From the NCBI RefSeq assembly GCF_025917685.1, contig NZ_CP089518.1:4031001-4095000 (forward strand): a stretch of DNA of 64,000 nt, written 5' to 3'. Source of the stretch: Bacillus cereus. GTDB taxonomy: Bacteria > Bacillota > Bacilli > Bacillales > Bacillaceae_G. Below are positions 57,928 through 64,000 of the stretch, in pieces; the first letter of the stretch is position 1; each line of letters starts with the position of its first letter. Made by a program: the position numbers and the translations under genes. The notes below the pieces were generated by a model. That model did no database searches, had not been told where the DNA came from, and saw nothing but the letters and a program-made list of their open reading frames with translations.

Positions 57928-57962
57928 AAAAACCGTTGCCTATATGAGCAACGGTTTTTATT
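57928..57962. terminator. terminator of ispH
   Basis: AAAACCGTTGC-CTATATGA-GCAACGGTTTTT between convergent ispH and yqfO. Confidence 0.87.
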
Positions 57963-57966
57963 TTTC

Positions 57967-59088
57967 TTATACAAATGTGAATGGATCTGTATGTAACTGC
58001 GAAGCATGAATTTGTACATTGAATTTCTTCGCATCTACTTTTTCTTGCAGTTGCTTTTGCACACCTTGCTTCATTACCTTTTCAACGTTATGTCCTGGGT
58101 CAACTATATTTAAACCGAGCATCATCGCATCATGAGCGACATGGTAATACATGTCACCTGTTACATATACATCTGCCCCTTTAAATTTCGCTTGGTTTAT
58201 ATATTTATTACCGTCTCCACCAAGTACAGCGACTTTACGCACTTTATCATCTAACTTGCCGACAACTCTTGCGCCCTTCACATCTAATGATTGTTTCACA
58301 TGTTCAGCAAACTGTCTAAGTGTCATTTCTTCTTGTAAATAGCCTATTTTTCCAAGCCCTAACGTTTCACCTTTATTATCAAGAGGATATACATCATATG
58401 CCACTTCTTCGTATGGGTGAGCTACCAACATCTCTTTCATAACTTTTCTTTGTAGTGAAGCTGGAATTATCGTTTCGATACGTACCTCGTCCACACGTTC
58501 TAACTGCCCAGTTTCCCCGATATAAGGATTTGTTCCCTCCTGAGGTACAAACGCGCCTGCTCCCTCACTACTGAACGTACAGTGGCTATAATTGCCGATA
58601 TGACCAGCGCCTGCGTCTCCTAATGCTTTACGAACCTCTTCTGCATGAGTTACTGGCACAAACACAACAATTTTTTTCATTTCTTCTGCGTATGTCGGAG
58701 CTAATACTTCTGTATTTTGTAATCCTAACGCATCAGCAAGTAAATCATTTACCCCACCCTTAGCAATATCTACATTTGTATGTGCTGCATAAATCGCAAT
58801 ATCATTTTTAATACACGCTTCAATAATTCTTCCGTACGCCTTATCTGTATGAATCGCTTTTAATGGACTAAAGATTAAAGGATGGTGCGCTACAATGATA
58901 TTCGCTCCTAATTGGATTGCCTCGTCCACAACTCCCTCCGTTACATCTAACGCGATTAGTACGTGCTGCACAGGTTTATTAAGTGCCCCAATCTGCAGGC
59001 CGATTTTATCCCCTTCCATCGCTAAATGCTTCGGATACATACTTTCAAATAAAGAAATAACCTCATGACCATTTGGAATTTTACTCAT
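57967..59088 (-). CDS. yqfO: Nif3-like dinuclear metal-centre protein YqfO
   Basis: 373 residues. Metal-binding VAHHPLIFSPLK and HTNVD in the N-terminal half, GDMYYHVAHDA and DPGHNVEK in the C-terminal. A PII-like (YqfO/CutA-type) domain of about 110 residues is inserted in the middle, which contains PASLQRKVMKEMLVAHPYEE. The hexameric ring family has no settled function. The start overlaps the trmK stop by four bases, so they are coupled. Confidence 0.9.
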   Translation of the reverse strand: MSKIPNGHEVISLFESMYPKHLAMEGDKIGLQIGALNKPVQHVLIALDVTEGVVDEAIQLGANIIVAHHPLIFSPLKAIHTDKAYGRIIEACIKNDIAIYAAHTNVDIAKGGVNDLLADALGLQNTEVLAPTYAEEMKKIVVFVPVTHAEEVRKALGDAGAGHIGNYSHCTFSSEGAGAFVPQEGTNPYIGETGQLERVDEVRIETIIPASLQRKVMKEMLVAHPYEEVAYDVYPLDNKGETLGLGKIGYLQEEMTLRQFAEHVKQSLDVKGARVVGKLDDKVRKVAVLGGDGNKYINQAKFKGADVYVTGDMYYHVAHDAMMLGLNIVDPGHNVEKVMKQGVQKQLQEKVDAKKFNVQIHASQLHTDPFTFV

Positions 59089-59792
59089 GATAAAATCTCC
59101 CCTATCATTTTCATTTTCGCTTCTACTTCTACACGTTTCGCTTTTGTTTCTTCAGAATCTGCTGCACGTTCTAATTGTTTTAAGATATTTTGGAAGTTTT
59201 TCAATTCTCCTTCCCACTTTTCAACAAAAGCCTCACCTTTTTCTTTTATTAAAAATGGACCCATAAATAATTCAGCTTGTTTATTATCTGAGTAAGATTC
59301 TGCAATATTTCCTCGTTCCCCAACTAAAATTTCGTAAATTTTCCCGTCTTCTTTTACGATTTTTTCATGGATAAGCTCCCAGCCATTTTCAATAAACCAT
59401 TCACGAATGTGATGTGCTGCAATGTTCGGCTGTAAAATTAAACGTGTTACACCTTCTAATTTTTCTTTACCACTTTCTAAAATGTCACGAATTAGTGCTC
59501 CACCCATACCAGCAACTGTAATCACATCTACTTCCCCTGGCGCTATAACAGCTAATCCATTCCCTTTACGAACGTCTACTTTATCTTGTAAGCCACTTTC
59601 AGCTACAGTTGCTTGCGCAGAACGAAACGGCCCATCCACAACTTCTCCTGCAACTGCTTTTGTAGCAATATTATTTATTATTGTATAACACGGTAAATAC
59701 GCATGATCCGATCCAATATCAGCTACTGTAGATCCTACTGGAATCTCGCGCACAACTTCTTCTAATCGTTTTGAAAGCTTTACTTCATTCAT
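59085..59792 (-). CDS. trmK: tRNA (adenine(22)-N1)-methyltransferase TrmK
   Basis: 235 residues. The Rossmann methyltransferase has VADIGSDHAYLPCYTI (SAM loop), VDVRKGNGLAVI and DVITVAGMGGALIRDIL; a C-terminal coiled-coil (about 185-230) helps bind tRNA. It makes m1A22 in tRNA. GAAGGAGTAATGGAAATAC precedes the ATG. yqfN in B. subtilis. Confidence 0.92.
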   Translation of the reverse strand: MNEVKLSKRLEEVVREIPVGSTVADIGSDHAYLPCYTIINNIATKAVAGEVVDGPFRSAQATVAESGLQDKVDVRKGNGLAVIAPGEVDVITVAGMGGALIRDILESGKEKLEGVTRLILQPNIAAHHIREWFIENGWELIHEKIVKEDGKIYEILVGERGNIAESYSDNKQAELFMGPFLIKEKGEAFVEKWEGELKNFQNILKQLERAADSEETKAKRVEVEAKMKMIGEILS

Positions 59793-59903
59793 GTATTTCC
59801 ATTACTCCTTCTCTTGTCAGTCTGTCTCCATGATAATGAATTTATAGTTGTTGTTGCAAGCCCATAACAACAATTCCATTCTCTATTACTCATCGTATTT
59901 TAG

Positions 59904-59961
59904 AAAGTATAGAAAAACAAGCCTTTTGCACAAAAGCAAAAGGCTTGTTTTTCTATACTTT
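59904..59961. terminator. very long perfect hairpin after cccA
   Basis: Arms 59904-59929 and 59936-59961 are perfect 26-base inverted repeats around ACAAAA. The inner core GCCTTTTGC/GCAAAAGGC is followed by TTGTTTTT in both directions. It overlaps the cccA stop codon. Confidence 0.85.
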
Positions 59962-60316
59962 ATTTTTTCTGTGATAACCAATCAGCTACTTTAGCCGCTT
60001 GATCAGCCGGAACTATATTTGGCGGCATGTTTCCTTTTCCTTTCGAAAGAATTTCTTTAATTTCATCCTTTGAAAGTTTCCCACCAATTTTTTGTAAATT
60101 AGGTCCTACCGCTCCTTGTAACTGATCACCGTGACAGCTCGTACAGCTTTGCTTTACAATATCCTCTGGCTTTGATGCTGTTTGCGCTGGTTTCCCACCA
60201 TTTTTTGCATCAGCTAACTCTTTAGATTTATTTAGCCCCTGAAATGAAAATACAAACATAACGATAATACCTAATGCTGCAATAAGAGCGAACGGAATCA
60301 ACGGATTACGTTTCAT
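59960..60316 (-). CDS. cccA: membrane-anchored cytochrome c550
   Basis: 118 residues. A membrane anchor lies at about 7-26 (PFALIAALGIIVMFVFSF), followed by a Lys/Ala-rich linker. The haem domain has C58-T-S-C61-H62 and the sixth ligand is probably M97 in KGNMPPN. It carries electrons to cytochrome c oxidase on the outer membrane face. A cre-like site is 61 bases upstream. It is next to sigA, as in B. subtilis. Confidence 0.94.
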   Translation of the reverse strand: MKRNPLIPFALIAALGIIVMFVFSFQGLNKSKELADAKNGGKPAQTASKPEDIVKQSCTSCHGDQLQGAVGPNLQKIGGKLSKDEIKEILSKGKGNMPPNIVPADQAAKVADWLSQKK

Positions 60317-60376
60317 ATCTCTTCTCCCCCCTCTATACCCCTAAATAGTTAGATGATTCAGTCATTTTTATTGTAC

Positions 60377-60391
60377 TTGAAAACGTTCTAT
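60377..60391 (+). promoter_or_regulatory. cre-like site upstream of cccA, one mismatch
   Basis: TTGAAAACGTTCTAT fits WTGNAANCGNWNNCW except at position 14. cccA of B. subtilis is, to my knowledge, repressed by CcpA, which supports the call. Confidence 0.45.
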
Positions 60392-60658
60392 CAGAAAAGA
60401 GTAAACTAACATTTGTTAAAAATATTCCATAAATTCAGTTTATTGATTTTCACTATTATATCGCATATTATTTCGATAATTACTAACGTTTCTCATCATA
60501 TTTTTTACTTTTCTACATATTATTTTGTATATAATAAACAAAATAAATCGAAAAATCGAAAAATGAGCATTTGCAAATCAAAAGACAATTCTGTAAAATA
60601 AATTACAAGAAATTGTAATCGTTGCCGATAGCTAAATTTTAACAAAAATTAACAAAAT
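60392..60658. other. AT-rich gap between cccA promoter and sigA terminator
   Basis: About 270 bases of very AT-rich sequence. A 62-codon frame on the plus strand lacks a ribosome binding site and looks fortuitous. Nothing else is recognised. Confidence 0.45.
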
Positions 60659-60697
60659 AAAAAAGTTTACTTCACAAAAGTGAAGTAAACTTAAAGG
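60659..60697 (-). terminator. terminator of the dnaG-sigA operon
   Basis: AAGTTTACTTCAC-AAAA-GTGAAGTAAACTT, reading into TTTTTTATTTT on the minus strand. Confidence 0.87.
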
Positions 60698-60701
60698 TAG
60701 C

Positions 60702-61829
60702 CTATTCTAAGAAATCCTTAAGACGCTTACTACGGCTTGGATGTCTTAATTTGCGAAGTGCTTTCGCTTCAATTTGACGAATACGTTCTCTCGTTACGCC
60801 GAATACTTTCCCAACTTCTTCAAGCGTACGAGTTCGTCCATCATCTAAACCAAAACGAAGACGCAGAACATTTTCTTCACGATCTGTTAGTGTATCTAAC
60901 ACATCTTCTAATTGTTCTTTTAGCAACTCATACGCTGCATGGTCCGCAGGCGATGTTGCTTCTTGGTCTTCAATAAAGTCACCTAAATGGGAGTCATCTT
61001 CTTCACCAATTGGTGTTTCAAGAGAAACTGGCTCCTGTGCAATTTTTAAAATTTCGCGTACTTTTTCTGGAGCAAGATCCATTTCTTCACCAATCTCTTC
61101 AGGAGATGGTTCGCGTCCTAAATCTTGTAATAATTGACGTTGTACACGGATTAACTTATTAATTGTTTCAACCATATGAACTGGAATACGAATTGTTCGC
61201 GCTTGGTCTGCAATCGCACGTGTAATAGCCTGGCGAATCCACCACGTTGCATACGTACTAAATTTAAAACCTTTACGGTAATCGAACTTTTCAACTGCCT
61301 TAATTAAACCCATATTTCCTTCTTGGATTAAGTCTAAGAAAAGCATACCACGGCCCACGTAGCGCTTTGCAATACTTACTACAAGACGTAAGTTTGCTTC
61401 AGCAAGACGGCGTTTTGCTTCTTCATCGCCTTCTTCAATACGTGTCGCAAGTCGAATTTCTTCTTCTGCAGATAGTAAGTCTACACGACCAATTTCTTTT
61501 AAGTACATACGAACAGGATCATTGATTTTCACACCTGGTGGCACACTTAAATCATTAAGGTCAAATTCTTCTTCCGTTTTTGTAATTTGGCGATTATTAG
61601 GACCTTCGTCGTTGTCATTGTCACCAACTAAGTCAATCCCTTGTTCACCTAAATATTCATAGTATTCATCCATTTGATCGGATTCAATTTCAAATCCATT
61701 CATGCGTTCTGCAATCTCTTCATATGTAAGAACGCCACGTTTTTTTCCAAGCTCAGTGAGTTGTTCTTTCACTTGCTCAAGGGTCATTTCAGTTTCAATT
61801 TGTTTAGAACGAGCTGGTTTGTCAGCCAT
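60702..61829 (-). CDS. sigA: primary sigma factor SigA (RpoD)
   Basis: 375 residues. A short region 1.1 is followed by 1.2 ([11 protein letters not shown]), region 2 with [20 protein letters not shown] and [14 protein letters not shown], region 3, and 4.2 with [20 protein letters not shown]. It directs RNA polymerase to housekeeping promoters. It starts 59 bases after dnaG and shares its operon. GGAGGGGAAC precedes the ATG. Confidence 0.97.
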   Translation of the reverse strand: MADKPARSKQIETEMTLEQVKEQLTELGKKRGVLTYEEIAERMNGFEIESDQMDEYYEYLGEQGIDLVGDNDNDEGPNNRQITKTEEEFDLNDLSVPPGVKINDPVRMYLKEIGRVDLLSAEEEIRLATRIEEGDEEAKRRLAEANLRLVVSIAKRYVGRGMLFLDLIQEGNMGLIKAVEKFDYRKGFKFSTYATWWIRQAITRAIADQARTIRIPVHMVETINKLIRVQRQLLQDLGREPSPEEIGEEMDLAPEKVREILKIAQEPVSLETPIGEEDDSHLGDFIEDQEATSPADHAAYELLKEQLEDVLDTLTDREENVLRLRFGLDDGRTRTLEEVGKVFGVTRERIRQIEAKALRKLRHPSRSKRLKDFLE

Positions 61830-61888
61830 CTGTTCCCCTCCTTACGCGAGATACAAACATTCATTATACTAAAATTTTATCAAAAAAG

Positions 61889-63685
61889 CTATTTTCTTGC
61901 TTTTTGATTTTGTAAATATGCCACATAATATTTAGCAGCCTCTACAGGATCTGTTTTTTCCATTTGTTTTACTTTAAAGATGATTTCCATCTTTTCAAGT
62001 TTTTCCTGATGACGTTTGAGCGTCTCCAAATGACCTTGCAACACTTCTTCTGTGTATTCTGGATTAATAAATTCATCCGTCGAAATATCAGTGATAATAT
62101 TTTTCAACTTTTCATCAGAGAGCCAACTTAAAAATGTTCCGACTGAAGGTTCATTTCCCTTTTCATAATATGCGTATAGTTCATATAAAATCCCTTTATG
62201 TTCTTCTGTATGAAAATCTTCTATATGGGGTTCCATACGAACAGCCACTTCTGCACTTTGCAACATATGGTAAATAATTTCTCTTTCTGCCCTTTCAAAA
62301 CCTGTTAACTTCGGTTTCGTTTGAACAATTTGAGATGGCTTAGAAACCTGCTTTATTTGTTTTTGCTGTACCTTTTGTTCTTTGCGATATTGGTGCAATT
62401 GATTCAAAAGTGTTTCCATTGAATACGAAAATTCTTGCGATAATGACTTTAAATATGATTCAGCCTGCATCGCATCCTGTAGCAATGATAACTCTTTTAA
62501 AACACTTTTTACATATTCTTCTTTGCCAGACTCATCTTGCAAATTTTTCCCTAAACGCAAATAATTTATTTTGAAACCAACAAAACTTATACTTGATTTC
62601 ACAAGATTTTCAAAAGCAGTTGTCCCATATTGTTGCACATATTCATCAGGATCAAGCTTATCTGGCAAGGGTGTGACTTTCACTTGGCAACCAACTTGCA
62701 ATAACAACCGCCCTGCTTTCATCGTCGCTTCTCGCCCTGCTTTATCACCATCATAGCAAAGAACAACAGTTTCAACGTTACGTCGCAGAAGTTTCGCTTG
62801 TTCTTCAGTTAAAGCTGTTCCCATTGTCGCAACAGCTTCTTCCACACCACTTTTTACCGCGGCTAGTACATCGGCATATCCTTCAAAAAGGACAACCTGC
62901 CCACGTTTTCTAATAAACGGCCTTGCTTGGTGGAAATTATACAACAACTTACTTTTATGAAAAATTGGTGTTTCAGGACTATTTAAATATTTCGGAGTAT
63001 CATCTCCTAGCGCCCTTCCACTAAACGCTATCACCTTACCTTGTAAAGTGTAAATTGGAAACATAACCCTTCCACGGAAGCGGTCATAATGACTACCATC
63101 CTTCTCGCTTCTTATAAGAAGACCGGCTTGTTCCATACTAGATAGCGAAAAACCTCTTTTTTGCAAAATTTTTGTCGCTGCATCCCAAGCTGGTGATGCA
63201 TAACCAATTTCAAACTTCTCAATCATTTCTTTTGTAATACCACGTTTTAATAAATAAGAAAGTGCTTCATTTCCTTCTTCTGTATTTACTAATAAATGGT
63301 GATAATACTTTTTCAAAAGTTCATGAGCCTGTTGCATGATGACAGTGTCATCAGATATGTTTTCTTGTTGTCCTTGCCCTGATGTATATTCTGCAACTGC
63401 AATTCCATTTCTTTCACCCAGCTTTTGAACAGCCTCGGTGAAAGCAAGTCCTTCCATTTTCATAAGAAAAGAAAATACATTTCCACCTTCTCCACATCCG
63501 AAGCAATGAAAAATTTGCTTATCAGATGAAACAGAGAACGAAGGGGAATTCTCACCATGAAATGGACAAAGACCGAAATAGTTACGCCCCTGCTTTCTAA
63601 GTTGAACATACTCACCTATCACTTCGACAATATCGGATGACGTCCGAATCTGTTCAACAACTTCTTCGGGAATTCTGTTCCCCAT
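61889..63685 (-). CDS. dnaG: DNA primase
   Basis: 598 residues. The CHC2 zinc domain is CPFHGENSPSFSVSS with HCFGCGEGG. The TOPRIM domain is VVLFEGYADVL and VVLCYDGDKAGRE. The C-terminal helical domain binds DnaB-type helicase. It makes RNA primers at the replication fork. It starts MGNRIPEEVVEQIRTSSDIV, after GGAGATGGAGTT. The upstream yqxD is broken in this strain. Confidence 0.96.
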   Translation of the reverse strand: MGNRIPEEVVEQIRTSSDIVEVIGEYVQLRKQGRNYFGLCPFHGENSPSFSVSSDKQIFHCFGCGEGGNVFSFLMKMEGLAFTEAVQKLGERNGIAVAEYTSGQGQQENISDDTVIMQQAHELLKKYYHHLLVNTEEGNEALSYLLKRGITKEMIEKFEIGYASPAWDAATKILQKRGFSLSSMEQAGLLIRSEKDGSHYDRFRGRVMFPIYTLQGKVIAFSGRALGDDTPKYLNSPETPIFHKSKLLYNFHQARPFIRKRGQVVLFEGYADVLAAVKSGVEEAVATMGTALTEEQAKLLRRNVETVVLCYDGDKAGREATMKAGRLLLQVGCQVKVTPLPDKLDPDEYVQQYGTTAFENLVKSSISFVGFKINYLRLGKNLQDESGKEEYVKSVLKELSLLQDAMQAESYLKSLSQEFSYSMETLLNQLHQYRKEQKVQQKQIKQVSKPSQIVQTKPKLTGFERAEREIIYHMLQSAEVAVRMEPHIEDFHTEEHKGILYELYAYYEKGNEPSVGTFLSWLSDEKLKNIITDISTDEFINPEYTEEVLQGHLETLKRHQEKLEKMEIIFKVKQMEKTDPVEAAKYYVAYLQNQKARK

Positions 63686-63724
63686 AACTCCATCTCCGTG
63701 TCGTATTTTGTATTCGATATTAAT

Positions 63725-64000
63725 TACAAGATTCCTTTATAATTCGACAATATTTTTTCTAAATTTATTAGAAAGTGCTGTCGATCACGTTGTGTAAACT
63801 ATTTTGGGCCTTTTGTATAAGCCCCTTGCCTGCGTAACTTCACAAATACATACCTACTATATAAAATTGTATCCATTTGCTCATCTTTTACAAATGTACT
63901 TCGTGGAGACAATACATGTACTCCTTTTTTCAAAAGAAGACTAGCAAGCCACATATCCTATGTGATCACGAAATCTGTAGCTTTGGCATGTTGATAAATA
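63725..64000 (-). pseudogene. yqxD: yqxD/YaiI (DUF188) remnant with two in-frame amber stops, 5' part outside window
   Basis: Read in one frame from 63999, the minus strand gives YQHAKATDFVIT, stop, DMWLASLLLKKGVHVLSPRS, then onward to RRQGAYTKGPK, stop, FTQRDRQHFLINLEKIL, ending at TAA at 63725. The family has VVTQDxGLAS at the first break and GPK followed by a residue then F at the second. TAG codons are at 63958-63960 and 63799-63801. Conserved Gly-to-Trp after the first stop also points to decay. It sits 39 bases upstream of dnaG, the place of yqxD in B. subtilis. Confidence 0.8.

Noticed and set aside
60413..60601. 62-codon plus-strand frame between cccA and sigA
   Set aside because: No ribosome binding site; AT-rich codon content with no family resemblance.
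63725..64000. Amber suppression or pyrrolysine recoding of yqxD
   Set aside because: No such machinery is known in Bacillus, and the nearby Gly-to-Trp change suggests decay instead.
1..64000. Prophage, insertion sequence, CRISPR or defence island
   Set aside because: No transposase, integrase, phage structural or Cas gene, and no regularly spaced repeats, were seen.

Overview
This 64 kb window is chromosomal DNA of a low-GC, spore-forming Firmicute. It is almost certainly a Bacillus cereus-group strain. The gene order follows the B. subtilis yqhH-gcvT / comG / yqgY-yqgA / ispG-zur-yqfU / nfo-cshB-yqfQ-ispH / cccA-sigA-dnaG-yqxD backbone. Added to it are features typical of the cereus group: a collagen-type prolyl 4-hydroxylase, VrrA with its repeat tract, a PagR-like ArsR regulator, a second murG, and bcr-type foldback repeats. 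The vrrA tract holds no perfect copy of the 12-bp unit known from B. anthracis, so a B. cereus/B. thuringiensis-type strain is more likely. I see no prophage, insertion sequence, CRISPR array or rRNA operon.

Layout. 0-7 kb: glycine cleavage operon gcvT-gcvPA-gcvPB, divergent from the SNF2 helicase pair yqhH-yqhG. 7-9.6 kb: small unknown genes with CcpA (cre) sites, a membrane protein, yqzE and aroK. 9.6-14.4 kb: prolyl 4-hydroxylase and a complete comGA-GG pilus operon. 14.6-21 kb: a four-cysteine HTH regulator, a bcr-like repeat, yqgY, tcyP and several small unknown genes. 20-29 kb: methionine region with two divergent SAM riboswitches, one driving yitJ-metH-murG and the other metI-metC. 29-35 kb: an isochorismatase-like hydrolase, the ArsR regulator, a MidA-type methyltransferase, yqgX, yqgW, glcK, yqgQ, yqgN and rpmG. 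35-42.4 kb: a nucleotidyltransferase fused to a degenerate phosphohexomutase domain, then phoU and pstBACS behind a four-repeat Pho box. 42.6-50 kb: pbpA, yqgE, sodA, a CAT-anticodon tRNA, yqgB, a LysM-like protein and ispG. 50-53 kb: znuC-znuB-zur behind a Zur box, then yqfU and yqfT. 53.5-64 kb: nfo, cshB, vrrA, ispH, yqfO, trmK, cccA, sigA, dnaG and a broken yqxD cut by the window end.

Most of the window is housekeeping: one-carbon and methionine metabolism (gcv, metH, yitJ, metIC), phosphate and zinc uptake with their own regulators, isoprenoid synthesis (ispG, ispH), DNA repair and replication (nfo, dnaG), RNA metabolism (cshB, trmK) and the cell wall (pbpA, second murG). I did not find a wholly new multi-gene system. 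The best leads are the dead-looking mutase domain, a murG paralogue that appears to sit in a SAM-riboswitch operon, the four-cysteine regulator opposite comG, unknown small genes under perfect cre sites, the yqhHG helicase pair, and a yqxD pseudogene with two amber stops. Coordinates of starts were adjusted to ribosome binding sites where these were clear.
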